Assembly: GCF_009709555.1 (NCBI RefSeq)
Contig: NZ_WJBG01000163.1
Span: forward strand, 1 to 48,504
Direction of reading: 5' to 3'
DNA from: Streptomyces blattellae
GTDB taxonomy: Bacteria; Actinomycetota; Actinomycetes; Streptomycetales; Streptomycetaceae
Length of the DNA: 48,504 nucleotides
Shown here: one piece after another, positions 9,954 to 18,485 of the stretch
How positions within the stretch are numbered: position 1 is the stretch's first letter
Layout: the number at the start of each line of letters is the position of its first letter
Position numbers and translations under genes: made by a program
The notes under the pieces: model-generated
The model's input: the letters and a program-made list of their open reading frames with translations, nothing else
Database searches by the model: none
Told to the model about the DNA's origin: nothing

Positions 9954-10159
9954 ACCGCCCCCTCGTACGCTCCCCGCGTGCACAGAGTTTCCTAGTCTGA
10001 AGGCCACCACTGACAGATCCCCCACGAACCCGGAATAACGGCCGTTTTACACCAGACGCAAAGTGCCACCCACCAGCACTTTCCCGTCCCGGCCGTCCAC
10101 CAAGGCAGACGGGAAGGCTGCGCGCCCGGGCATTCCGGATATGGGGTGCTGTACGGGCA

Positions 10160-11509
10160 TCATGCGGCGACGCGGTGTTGAGCGAGTTTGGCCAGCATGA
10201 CCTGGTTGGCCTCCCACCCGTCGGGGAACTTGGCGCGCACGGACAGATGCACCGGGTCCATCGAGGGGTGGCTGTCGAGGAGGTCGGTGATGCCTTCGCG
10301 GGCGACGACGATGCATGCCTGCCGGTGGCGGGAGGTGAGGACGCACAGCCGCCCGGCCTCCAGGTGGAAGGCGGTGGCGTCCCGGCGGCCGGACAGCGGG
10401 TGTACGACGACGACGACTTCGAACTCGCGGCCCTGCAACCGGTTTGCGGTGTCCACCGCCACGCCCCGCGCGCGGGGGTTCCCGGTCCGGGCGAGTGCGG
10501 CCCGGACCAGGTCGGCCTGGTCGCGGTGGGCGACGCCGATGGCGATGTCACCGGCGTTCAGGGGCCGTCCGTCCGGGTGGCGCTCGCAGGTGGCAACCGC
10601 TCCGCGGATCAGCAGCCGGGCGGCGAGATCGGCGGCGGTCCGGAGGGTCTCGGTGTCGGTGCGCGGTACGTGCCGGCGGGGCAGTTCGTGCAGGGCCCAG
10701 CCGGTGGTGAACGCCTTGGTGAGGGTCTCGTCCAGGTCGGTGCGGGCGAACCCGGTGGTGCTGAACTCCAGGGCGCGGGTGGCCTCTTCGGTTCCGGCGG
10801 TGAAATGGTTGAAGGGGTAGAACGCCTGGGCGATGGTCGGTGCGGCCGAGGCGGGCAGGCGCCAGGACACCGGAAGCCGGTGCACGGGGATGCCGGGGTT
10901 GTGTTCCAGCATCACGCTGACGCCGTTCTGCGTCGGGTCGTGCGGCAGCCCGATCCAGCGTTCGGTGCCGACGATCGTGAAGGGGTCCAGCTGGCCGGGG
11001 TCGCCGACGAACAGACCGCGGTCGAAGTGTTCGACGATCTGCAGCAGCATGTCCGAGCGCATCTGGTAGGCCTCGTCCAGAATGGCCCAGCCGAACGTGG
11101 TGGCGTCGCGGACGGTGGCCCACTTGGCGGCGGTACCGACGACGATCCGGCAGCCGGCCAGATCAGCCAGGGTGTGCCCGATCGTGGTGTTCGTCAGCTC
11201 GCTCAGGGACTGCGGCGGGCTGTAGGTGCTTGCGCTCAGACGGCCGAGGGGAAGGTCGGGATGCTTCTCGGCGAGCCGCTCGATCAGGTCGTCGACCTGG
11301 TTGTTGGTCTGGGCGACGATGATCGGGCGTTCGCCGCCCGCCGTGAGTTCCTGGGCGGCGTCGATCACCAGGGTGCTCTTGCCGGCGCCCGGCGGGGAGT
11401 CGACGACGACGGCCCTGTGCCGGGAGTCGGCCAGGTCGGCCAGGATCGCCGCGGTGGCGGCGCCCGCAGCCGCGGACGCGTCGAACGCGGTGGTGTCGTC
11501 AGTCGTCAT
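10160..11509 (-). CDS. Superfamily 1 DNA helicase-like ATPase (last gene of unknown four-gene operon)
   Basis: 449-residue SF1-type helicase. Motif I is SPPGAGKST (residues about 38-46), motif II WAILDEAYQM (DEA at 145-147), motif III LFVGDPGQLDPF (about 167-177). Near the C-terminus come a motif V-like NRLQGREFEVVVVVHPLS and a motif VI-like RLCVLTSRHRQACIVV. The layout resembles the compact Upf1/AAA_12 helicases rather than full UvrD, with little room for 1B/2B insertions. ATG at 11509 overlaps the upstream gene by 11 bases, so coupling is tight. As the partner of the nuclease two genes upstream it probably supplies DNA unwinding or translocation. All ATPase motifs are intact. Function in the system is inference. 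Confidence 0.8.
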   Translation of the reverse strand: MTTDDTTAFDASAAAGAATAAILADLADSRHRAVVVDSPPGAGKSTLVIDAAQELTAGGERPIIVAQTNNQVDDLIERLAEKHPDLPLGRLSASTYSPPQSLSELTNTTIGHTLADLAGCRIVVGTAAKWATVRDATTFGWAILDEAYQMRSDMLLQIVEHFDRGLFVGDPGQLDPFTIVGTERWIGLPHDPTQNGVSVMLEHNPGIPVHRLPVSWRLPASAAPTIAQAFYPFNHFTAGTEEATRALEFSTTGFARTDLDETLTKAFTTGWALHELPRRHVPRTDTETLRTAADLAARLLIRGAVATCERHPDGRPLNAGDIAIGVAHRDQADLVRAALARTGNPRARGVAVDTANRLQGREFEVVVVVHPLSGRRDATAFHLEAGRLCVLTSRHRQACIVVAREGITDLLDSHPSMDPVHLSVRAKFPDGWEANQVMLAKLAQHRVAA

Positions 11510-13010
11510 TGCCCCACTCCTCTGCGGCGGCGTCCTCGGGTACGGCGGATTCGATGCCCGGCCCGTCCGGGCCGGCACTGTGCGTCCACGGGGTGTGATC
11601 GGACACCGGGAATCGTGGCTCCGGGCGCCACCCCGGGTCGGGCAGGTAGTCGATGCTCTGGCCGAGCTCCGGCACCGTGCCCGGCTTCGGGACGACAGAG
11701 CGCCCCATCCCGCCGGTGACCTCCACCATGACCAGCGTGGCGTCCCCGTCGGGGAGGACGGAGACGATCACGGCCTTGTGACTGGTCGGCATGGTTGGGC
11801 TGATCAGCGTGGTGTCGGCGGCCAGCCGCACGGGATCCTCGGTGCGGACGGTGACCCGCGGCCGTGGCACCCGCCTGTTCTTGACCGTGGTGACCGTCCG
11901 GCCGGATTCGGTCTCCACGACCGTCCCGGCGAACGCCTCCCCGGCGCTACGCCGGTCGGCCCGCACGAACCGGTCGTCGAACGCCGTCTCGGACTCGAAG
12001 TCGGCCAGCGCGCGTTCCAGCCGGTTTAGCCTCCGGGCCGCGCCGATCGCGGTGTCCCGCTTGCGCTGCGGAAGGCCCCCGGCGTCCCGGTCGTCGGAGT
12101 AGCGGGTGAAGGCCGCGCAATCGCGTTCGAAGCGCCTGGCGGTCTGCGGAGCCTCGGGCACGGACCGCAGCAGCGATATGGCCTCCCACACCATGCGCCA
12201 GGTGGGCTGGATCTGCCCCGCGATCAGCTCCCGCAGGTCGGACTCGGCGGTGGCCAGCGCACGCGGGTCACCGAGGGCGCGGGCTGTGTCGAACCGTCTG
12301 ATCGCCGGCGCCAGGTCGCGGTTGTCGAACTCGGGGGAGGTCGTCGGGCCCGCTGGCGGGCACACGTCCGGGTTCTCCGCCTCGGCCATGGCCTGCTCGA
12401 CGCTCAGGCCCGCCGGGGGAGCGATCCAGGCCATCAGGGAGGCGAGGTTCTGGTCCTCCAGCGTGCTCTGGCCGGTCGCCCAGTGCTCGGCGAGCATTCC
12501 GGTGACGGGCAGCAGAAGGGAGGTGCCTGCCTGCTCGGCCCTGTCGACCAGGAACGTCAGCCACATGCCGAACTCGGGGACGACATCCGGCACCGCGTGA
12601 GGACCGGACGTCGAGCGGAAGCGGCACATGCGTCCCAGATCGGCCAGGGCCTTGACGCCGCCGGGGTTGGGCACCAGGACCTGCGGAGCGTCGGTGTACA
12701 GGGAACGCTCGTCTTCACCGCGGCGGTTGTGACGGAAGGAATCGATGTAGTCCACCACGATCCGGCCGAGGCCGGCGGCGAACGCGAACCGCTGGTCCCG
12801 GTTGCGGGGCTGCGGCACGACCAGCAGCGTACCGTTCCTCCTGGCGGAGCCGACCATCGCGGCCAGGGGTGCCCCGGCCTCGCCAGCCATGGCCAGCGGG
12901 ACGATCACCAGCGGCCGGCCCGACAGACGCCGGTGCCGGAACTCGGTCAGCGGCACCGCCCGCATCGACTCCATCGCCTGCACATGCGCCAACGCCGACA
13001 GTATGCTCAC
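11499..13010 (-). CDS. Unrecognised 503-residue protein between nuclease and helicase genes
   Basis: 503-residue protein that I do not recognise. The first 150 residues look alpha/beta, with hydrophobic strands such as RPLVIVPLAMAGEAG and NGTLLVVPQPRNRDQRF. A helical middle follows (about 230-340, many Arg/Glu/Ala). The C-terminal third (about 350-470) is beta-rich, with TVVETESGRTVTTVKNRR and KAVIVSVLPDGDATLVMVEV, which could be an OB- or SH3-like barrel. There is no Walker motif, membrane segment or signal peptide. It overlaps the nuclease stop by four bases at its start and the helicase by 11 bases at its end, so it is an integral part of the system, perhaps the DNA-recognition or scaffold subunit. 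That role is a guess. Confidence 0.7.
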   Translation of the reverse strand: MSILSALAHVQAMESMRAVPLTEFRHRRLSGRPLVIVPLAMAGEAGAPLAAMVGSARRNGTLLVVPQPRNRDQRFAFAAGLGRIVVDYIDSFRHNRRGEDERSLYTDAPQVLVPNPGGVKALADLGRMCRFRSTSGPHAVPDVVPEFGMWLTFLVDRAEQAGTSLLLPVTGMLAEHWATGQSTLEDQNLASLMAWIAPPAGLSVEQAMAEAENPDVCPPAGPTTSPEFDNRDLAPAIRRFDTARALGDPRALATAESDLRELIAGQIQPTWRMVWEAISLLRSVPEAPQTARRFERDCAAFTRYSDDRDAGGLPQRKRDTAIGAARRLNRLERALADFESETAFDDRFVRADRRSAGEAFAGTVVETESGRTVTTVKNRRVPRPRVTVRTEDPVRLAADTTLISPTMPTSHKAVIVSVLPDGDATLVMVEVTGGMGRSVVPKPGTVPELGQSIDYLPDPGWRPEPRFPVSDHTPWTHSAGPDGPGIESAVPEDAAAEEWGNDD

Positions 13011-14146
13011 GCCGCACCTCCGAGGCCTTCCAGTTCGGCGCGCAGCCGTGCTGCGTGCCGCAGGGCGTCGGCCATCTCGGACTGGGCCTCGCTGGGCTGC
13101 AGTTCGCCGTGGGCCAGTCCCATCACCATGGTCGTGGTGTCGATACCACCGAACTGCTCGCGCACCACCGGCCCGAGGACATCCAGCGAGGCCTCCGCGC
13201 GGGCACGGCTGCGGCAGTAGAACGCCATCTCGCAGTGGTTCAGGCAGTCCGGACGGTAGGTTACGAGGACCCGATCCAGCGATGCGGCCAGTTCCCCGGC
13301 CGGGCGCCGGGGCCGTTGCTCCTCATCCAGGTCGAGATCGAAGGTGAGGCCCTCGGGCAGCAGGTCCACCAGGTCGCCGATGCGCGCGATGCGGGCCAGC
13401 TGGCGGCTCAGTGCGGCCACCTGCTTGCGGGCGTCGACGAACGCCGCGGTCGGCCGGTTGGTGAAGTCCTTCGGCGCGACCAGCACGACCGTGTCGGACA
13501 CGGCCTGCCCGTCGATACTGGCCCGCGCGAGCAGGTCGCGCAGCGCGATGATGTACGCGCACGCCTGGGTGGTCGCCGCCCGCACCTGCGTGGGATCGGC
13601 CTGCCCGTCGAGGATCGGGAAGCTCTTGATCTCCACGATGTGAAAGCGCCCGTCGATACGGAAGGCCACCAGGTCCGGCTCCAGGAACGCCTCGTGCCCG
13701 CCGACCCGCAGGCGCAGCATCGGATGGTCGAACAAGGTGCCGTCACCGTCACCCCGGGCAGCCTGCAGCAGGACCTGTGCGGTGCGGTCGTGGCGCACCG
13801 CGGCGCGGCCGTCGCCGCCGACGTTGTTCAGGTCCTCGTACCCCACCTCCGGCAGCGTCAGCTGCAGGGTCTCGCGCAGGACCCGTACCAGCTCCGCGCA
13901 GCCGTTGTCCTTCACCATCGTCTCGAAGGCGTTTCCGCGCGCGAGGGCGAAGACGGACTGGCCGAAGGGCGAGGGGTGGCCGGCGTGCGCGGCGATCGCG
14001 GCCTTGTCGGAGCCGGAGGCGTCGAGCAGCGCCCGCAGCGTGCAGCGCGGGTTGTTCTGCAGGGCCGCCAGCGACCGGGCGTTGTAGTCCAGGCGCTTCG
14101 CGGATCCGCGAAGCGCGGCGAGGCGTTCGTCGACTGGTGCATTCAC
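13007..14146 (-). CDS. Cas4/AddB-like PD-(D/E)XK nuclease with four-cysteine Fe-S pattern
   Basis: 379-residue RecB-family nuclease. The active-site signature is complete: E73 in ARGNAFE, D158 in EPDLVAF, and E172/K174 in HIVEIKSF. One cysteine near the N-terminus (C35, in NNPRC) and three near the C-terminus (C301-x3-C305-x5-C311, in CLNHCEMAFYC) flank the nuclease fold. This is the arrangement that holds a 4Fe-4S cluster in Cas4 and AddB. The start used is GTG at 14146 with a weak AAGGA upstream. Second gene of the operon and four-base overlap with the third. No cas1 or CRISPR repeat is nearby, so a role in spacer acquisition is unlikely; a DNA-processing role with the SF1 helicase fits better. 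Confidence 0.82.
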   Translation of the reverse strand: MNAPVDERLAALRGSAKRLDYNARSLAALQNNPRCTLRALLDASGSDKAAIAAHAGHPSPFGQSVFALARGNAFETMVKDNGCAELVRVLRETLQLTLPEVGYEDLNNVGGDGRAAVRHDRTAQVLLQAARGDGDGTLFDHPMLRLRVGGHEAFLEPDLVAFRIDGRFHIVEIKSFPILDGQADPTQVRAATTQACAYIIALRDLLARASIDGQAVSDTVVLVAPKDFTNRPTAAFVDARKQVAALSRQLARIARIGDLVDLLPEGLTFDLDLDEEQRPRRPAGELAASLDRVLVTYRPDCLNHCEMAFYCRSRARAEASLDVLGPVVREQFGGIDTTTMVMGLAHGELQPSEAQSEMADALRHAARLRAELEGLGGAA

Positions 14147-14194
14147 GGTCTCGTAGATCCTTGCGGGGGAGAAGGGACTGCTGAGCGTCAGGAG

Positions 14195-15040
14195 TCAGGC
14201 CCGGGCCGTCCGCAGGTACGTCACGCCCTGCGCGGGCGCGCCGAACAACTGCTGGTCGTCCTTGAGCGACTTGCGTGCCCGCCGTGCGGCCTCCGCCCGG
14301 GCGGCGCGGTCGGCGTCGGCGTGCACGTCCAGCTCGGCCCCGGCGGCGTCGATCACCTGCTGCGGGTCCATCGCGCTCTCGTGACCGGCCACGCTCCTCG
14401 GCAGGGCGTCGGGGATGTTCACTGCGAAGCGCCACAGCAGCCGCAGCGCCTCCGGACCGGGCCCGCCGGCTGTGGACTCGGCCGAGGTGCGCACGGCCTC
14501 GGCGATGCGGATCGCGCTGGTGAGGAAGTCCACGCGCGGCGACAGCGGGCCGATCACTCGCTGGTCCAGTGTCCAGGTGCTGATGGTGATGAGCGCCCGC
14601 ACCGGCGTCAGCAGGTCGTGCGCCAGTGCCGGGCACAGGTAGTACGGCCGGGCGCCGGGGCTGGACCGGTAGGAGCGCTCCTCGTCCCGGCGCAGGCTGG
14701 AAAGCTTGGACGCGGACAGCTCGCCCGGGAAGAACGCCTCGTGCACGCCGACGATCAGTTTGGGGGCGGCCGGGGTCCCGAGCAGCATCAGGGCACGGTG
14801 GACGTGCTCGCGCGCCGGGAGCTGTGACCCCCGCGCGGCCGGAGCCGCTGCCGGTACGGGGTGAGGCGGGGCGGTGGCCGGTTCGTCGGCGTCGACGAGG
14901 GCGTCCCAGGCCCGCTCGGCGCGGCGCAGTTGCATCCGCAGCTCGCCGGCGCGCTCGGTGTCACCGGCGGCGGAAGCGTCGCGGATCGCGCGGCGCAGGG
15001 TGCTGATGCTCTTCTCCAAGGCGTCCAGCGGATCACTCAT
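14195..15040 (-). CDS. Unrecognised 281-residue protein, first gene of the helicase-nuclease operon
   Basis: 281-residue protein, not recognised. Residues 1-50 (MSDPLDALEKSISTLRRAIR, then RAGELRMQLRRAERAWDALV) are predicted coiled coil. A proline/alanine linker follows, then a mainly helical domain from about 85 to the end with HEAFFPGELSASK and SSPGARPYYLCPALAHDL. There is no catalytic motif, signal peptide or membrane segment. ATG at 15040 is chosen because earlier in-frame starts would run through the divergent promoter region and sbcD. A 48-base gap separates it from the nuclease gene. Just upstream lie four CCAGA(G/C) repeats, which may be its own operator. Confidence 0.7.
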   Translation of the reverse strand: MSDPLDALEKSISTLRRAIRDASAAGDTERAGELRMQLRRAERAWDALVDADEPATAPPHPVPAAAPAARGSQLPAREHVHRALMLLGTPAAPKLIVGVHEAFFPGELSASKLSSLRRDEERSYRSSPGARPYYLCPALAHDLLTPVRALITISTWTLDQRVIGPLSPRVDFLTSAIRIAEAVRTSAESTAGGPGPEALRLLWRFAVNIPDALPRSVAGHESAMDPQQVIDAAGAELDVHADADRAARAEAARRARKSLKDDQQLFGAPAQGVTYLRTARA

Positions 15041-15043
15041 GCC

Positions 15044-15077
15044 CCAGAGGCTACCAGAGTTCCAGAGCTTTCCAGAC
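15044..15077. promoter_or_regulatory. Iterated CCAGAG repeats in divergent promoter region
   Basis: CCAGAG at 15044, 15054 and 15062 and CCAGAC at 15072, that is 8-10 bases apart and on one face of the helix. They start four bases upstream of the 281-residue gene and lie in the 135-base gap shared with sbcD. They look like a protein-binding array (operator) for the four-gene operon. Seen directly; regulatory role inferred. Confidence 0.4.
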
Positions 15078-15175
15078 TTCTTCCCGAGATCCGGTGTACA
15101 GTCGGCGCCACCGAACCTCCGGCCGCAGCGGCGCAGCCCGCGCCGCTCCGCAGACCGTTCCCCTGGAGGCACCCC

Positions 15176-15706
15176 GTGACGGGACGTGTGTTCCACACCT
15201 CCGACTGGCACCTTGGCCGCCAGATCGGCCGCTACCGGCGTGACACCGAAGTCGACGCCGTCCTGGACGAGATCATCGACATCGCCGCCGACTTCGCCCC
15301 CGACCTGATCGTGCACAGCGGCGACCTGTTCGACAGCTCCCGGCCGAGCCTGGACGACCTGCGCCGTGCGGCGCAGGCACTGCGCCGCCTCGGCGAGATC
15401 GCGCCCGTGGTCGTCGTCGCCGGCAACCACGACACCACCTACGTCCTGGCGTTCCTGAAGTTCATGCTGAGCGACATGGGAACCCGCGAAGGGGACGAGG
15501 TCCGGGTCCGCTTCGCCACCGACGCCCGCCCCGACGGGCTGCTCGTGGCCGAATACCCCACCAAAGGCGAGGAGTTGACACTGCGCATCGGCGCGCTGCC
15601 GTACCTGCACCCCAACCGGTTCACCTACGACTTCGCCGACCCCGGCATGACAACCGCGGCCTACACCGAGCGGATACGCATCGTCCAGGTGTGGCGTAGC
15701 TGGTGA
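15176..15706 (+). pseudogene. sbcD: Truncated sbcD (SbcCD nuclease subunit D), cut by a transposon
   Basis: The N-terminal 170 or so residues of an SbcD/Mre11-type phosphodiesterase. The metal-binding motifs are present: DWHLGRQ (DxH), IVHSGDLFDS (GD) and VVAGNHDTT (GNHD). The frame then runs into foreign sequence at about 15692, and its last residues (VWRSW, stop 15704-15706) are not SbcD-like. A normal SbcD is about 380-400 residues, so more than half, including the capping domain and the last active-site histidines, is missing. GTG at 15176 follows GGAGG at good spacing. The SbcC partner is not present on the other side of the transposon either. In the undisrupted island sbcD was divergent from the helicase-nuclease operon. 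Confidence 0.85.
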
Positions 15707-15957
15707 GCCTGCTTATTGATCTTGGTTGTGGTCTGCTGTTGCTCAGTTGTAGTGAGCGGTATGCCTGTTCGGCGGGGGAGGCTTACGTGGGGCCATGGCG
15801 CCGACGACGGGTGGCACGTGGGCTGAGCTGGACGTTTATGGCTGCGCAGTGAGTTGAGTGTGGTGGTGGTTTTTGCGCAGGGTAGTTGGCGCGTCTATAG
15901 GTACGGGAGTTGTCAGCCTGTTCTGTCAGGGCCGGGCAGCGAGGGGCGTGTGTTGGT
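15707..15957. other. Left end region of the Tn7-like element
   Basis: Non-coding, G/T-rich on the plus strand, with runs such as GTTGTGGTCTGCTGTTGCTCAGTTGTAG. It should contain the transposase-binding repeats of the left end, but I could not define a repeat unit by eye. The lower GC content than the neighbouring genes fits a transposon end. Confidence 0.4.
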
Positions 15958-16890
15958 TCAGCGGGTGTGCAGGCGTTGCCAGAGCAGGTCGTGGTCGGCG
16001 GGTGCGAGGCGGGGCAGTCGGAGGTGGCCCGCGAGGTGGTGGAGGAAGGCGGTCTGCTGTGTGCGTGTCAGGGGGTGCGGGCGCAGGCGGTCGAGGGCCG
16101 CGGCGAGGGTGAGGGTCTCGGGATAGGTGATCAGGTCCCGGCAAGTCAGGGCGGGGGAGGCCGGGCCCGTGGGGATGTGGGGGTTGGCGGCGATGAGCCG
16201 GTGCAGGCGCATCCGCCAGCGCTGGTGCAGGTGTTGATGGTGGTCGTACCAGCGTGTGGTGATCGTCGATGCCCAGCTCAGGGAGACCGGTGTCGCCGGG
16301 CGGCGCGCGCGAAGGTGGGCTTGGGTGAGTTCGGGGACAGCCCGGATGTCGAGGGGCGCGGGATGCCTGGGGTCGCTCGATGCCTGCTGGTGGCGGGTGC
16401 AGATCATGATCCGGGGCAGGCCCGGCGACGGGTGGATCCACGCGGAGGCTGACGTGTGCGGGCTGCGGCGGATGGTGCAGGCGGTGCACGCCGGCAACGG
16501 CTGCAGGGCGGGCTCGACCACATGCCAGTGGGCGGTGGCCGTGCCGTGCACGCCGATCTTGGCCGACGAGGGCGCGGGCGGGCGCAGATGGGGCAGGGCA
16601 CGGGTGAGGTGCGCGGTCGGGATGCGGGCGAAGCCGGACAGGCGGCGGGCGGCTTCGGTGCTGAGGCGGATCTCGGCGGCGGGCGGGGCGTTCTCGGTGC
16701 CGGTGACCGTGGTTCCGAGTCCGTCGAGGAGCTGGGCGGGGCTGAGGCGGTAGGTGGCGGCGAGGCGGGTGAGGTAGGAGGCGGTGGCCTCGCCGGGCAG
16801 CGGCCGTACGCGCAGCGGACCGGGCACGGATGGCCACGCGGTGGCGGCCCGCACCGGGGGCGATGGCCTGGTTGAGGCCGGGGAGGTCAC
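15958..16890 (-). CDS. tniQ: TniQ family transposon targeting protein
   Basis: 310-residue TniQ. The diagnostic N-terminal segment (residues about 25-58, LRVRPLPGEATASYLTRLAA then LSPAQLLDGLG) is the TniQ/TnsD helical motif. Cysteines of the following region are partly retained (LPACTACTIRR near residue 133), so zinc binding may be weaker than in TnsD. TniQ proteins link the target site to the ATPase TniB/TnsC. The ATG at 16890 overlaps the 3' end of tniB by four bases (ATGA), as in an operon whose last gene this is. Between its stop and the left transposon end only about 265 bases remain, so no cargo sits on this side. Coordinates are written high to low only because the gene is on the minus strand. 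Confidence 0.8.
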   Translation of the reverse strand: MTSPASTRPSPPVRAATAWPSVPGPLRVRPLPGEATASYLTRLAATYRLSPAQLLDGLGTTVTGTENAPPAAEIRLSTEAARRLSGFARIPTAHLTRALPHLRPPAPSSAKIGVHGTATAHWHVVEPALQPLPACTACTIRRSPHTSASAWIHPSPGLPRIMICTRHQQASSDPRHPAPLDIRAVPELTQAHLRARRPATPVSLSWASTITTRWYDHHQHLHQRWRMRLHRLIAANPHIPTGPASPALTCRDLITYPETLTLAAALDRLRPHPLTRTQQTAFLHHLAGHLRLPRLAPADHDLLWQRLHTR

Positions 16891-17388
16891 CGGCCGCTGG
16901 GGCGGGTGCGGCGGCGGGCGGGGTTGCGGGGCCGGTAGTGCTCTTCGGCGAGGTGGTCGAGCGCGATGCCGTCCAAAAGTGTCTTGGTGATGCGTTCGCT
17001 GCCATCGAGGATGGCTTCGATGGCGGCTTGGCGGATCAGGCGGGAGAGGCTGCCGATGCGTCCGGCGGTCCGTTCGTGCAGGTAGGGGGCCAGCTTCGGC
17101 AGGCTGCCCGCGCGGTGGGCGTGCAGGTCGAGGGCGCGTTCCAGGGCGGCGATCAGCTCCCGGAACGGCTCCCGCTGGCCAGCTCGGGCGGGCAGTGCCC
17201 CGCAGTCGATCAGAGAGGCACGCCCGGCCAGCTGCGCGCCGCGCAGCCCGGTGAAAACGGCACTGTCGGTGACGTCGATGCCCGCGTAGACGAACGTGGC
17301 CCGCACGCGTTCGGTGAGGTCTTTGAGCCAGTCGGCGGCCTCGGAGCCGCTGGAGGTGCGGGGGTTGAGCCGGTGGATCTCGTCGACT
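16887..17388 (-). pseudogene. tniB: C-terminal half of TniB/TnsC ATPase gene (3' fragment)
   Basis: About 165 residues starting at VDEIHRLNPRTSSGSEAADW, that is from the Walker B aspartate/glutamate onward, through a sensor-like region (VYAGIDVTDS) to a helical lid (GRIGSLSRLIRQAAIEAI). No Walker A and no own ribosome site precede it; the open frame continues upstream only into inserted DNA. The matching 5' half is at 23001-23541. Joining ATCGAC of that half to GAGATC here gives an uninterrupted LVLIDEIHRLN. The gene was therefore cut by a precise insertion, and the fragment can only be active if the insert is excised. Confidence 0.88.
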
Positions 17389-17399
17389 TTACCGACCGC
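17383..17399. repeat. Left terminal inverted repeat of Tn554-like element
   Basis: TCGACTTTACCGACCGC. Perfect 17-base inverted partner at 22990-23006. The outer TCGAC coincides with the Walker B codons of tniB (target core). Confidence 0.85.
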
Positions 17400-17536
17400 A
17401 GGAGCTCGTGAACCGGCTCTGAACTGCGACGATTCATAGACTACATGTCCGCGCGGTCGTGTGCGGCCGATGCTATTGCTCGTCCGAGTTGTCTCGTGCG
17501 ACGCATCCCGCCTATCGAGGTGGCAGGGGTGTCTGT

Positions 17537-18355
17537 TCAGTCCAGCAGTTCCAGCAGACGGTCGGCCTGCCGATCCGCCGTGCCGGGAGGGTTCCTGGGA
17601 TGGTCTGGATCGTCGAAAGAGAGCAGGAACAGCCAGACGAGGGCGAGGAGCCGTCGGCACTCTCGGAGCCGGGAGGCTTCAACGAGGGTCAGGTCAAAGT
17701 GCCCCAGGAACGCCGGGACATCAAGAGGGTGCTCCACCCAGCTCGACACATGTTCAGTGATCTCCGCCAGCTCGAAGGCGCGATCGCTGCGGCCGGAGTC
17801 CTCGAAGTCGACGACCCGAACTTTCGAGCCGTCCCAAAGATAGTTAGCGAGGTTGCCGTCGCCAGGGCCGAAGACTGTGGGCACTGATGGCTCGCCCGAA
17901 GGTTCGAGGCCCGACTTGGCCAGCCACGCCAGGCCCGCGGCCATGGCCCGGGACACCGGGCTGCTGGCGCGAGCGGGGATGCGCGCGGACCAGGTGTCGA
18001 TGTGGGCGATGAGCTCGCCTTGACGTCCTGGTCTGAGGGGGACTTCGTCAAGTGCTGACGACGGCACTGCGCTGTGCAGCGCGGCGACGGTTTCTGCCAG
18101 GGCCTTGGTCTGCCGCTCGTCGATGGGGCGCCCGCGCAGAGGTCTGCCGATGAGTCGGGACATCACCACGGTGGGCACTGCGGCTGAGGGATCGGCGGGC
18201 ATGGGTCGCGGTGCGAGCCCGGGGACGTATGTGTCGAGCAGTCTCAGGGCACGCCACTCGCGCTCGCACCGCTCGCGATCCGCGTCCCGGAAGCGCTTGA
18301 TCACGCTGTCGGGACCCATCTCGATCGTGTGGGTGCTCCATCGGTCAGAACTCAT
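17537..18355 (-). CDS. Aminoglycoside-phosphotransferase-fold kinase (cargo of Tn554-like element)
   Basis: About 272 residues with an APH/choline-kinase fold. The catalytic loop is a variant of HGDxxxxN: FGPGDGNLANYLW, in which the usual histidine before G-D is replaced (P-G-D-G-N-x-x-N). The metal-binding motif VRVVDFEDSGRSDRAFELAE corresponds to D-F-x-D-x-G and is intact. The nucleotide-binding N-lobe is short (SVIKRFRDADRERCEREWRA). Such enzymes inactivate aminoglycosides or macrolides, or phosphorylate small metabolites; the substrate cannot be read from sequence. ATG at 18355 is used (no strong ribosome site); a GTG at 18448 is possible. It is the only cargo gene, separated from tnpC by about 130 bases and in the same direction. 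Confidence 0.72.
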   Translation of the reverse strand: MSSDRWSTHTIEMGPDSVIKRFRDADRERCEREWRALRLLDTYVPGLAPRPMPADPSAAVPTVVMSRLIGRPLRGRPIDERQTKALAETVAALHSAVPSSALDEVPLRPGRQGELIAHIDTWSARIPARASSPVSRAMAAGLAWLAKSGLEPSGEPSVPTVFGPGDGNLANYLWDGSKVRVVDFEDSGRSDRAFELAEITEHVSSWVEHPLDVPAFLGHFDLTLVEASRLRECRRLLALVWLFLLSFDDPDHPRNPPGTADRQADRLLELLD

Positions 18356-18485
18356 GGGAGGCGATCCTGCCAGGTGTAGGGGGCAGGACCGCCCCCTTTC
18401 CTCTGGCCTATCTGGGGCGCCACCGGACTTCGCCGATGGTGTCACCAAGGTGGTTACTTGGTCATGAGGCGGTCAGCGGACGGGA

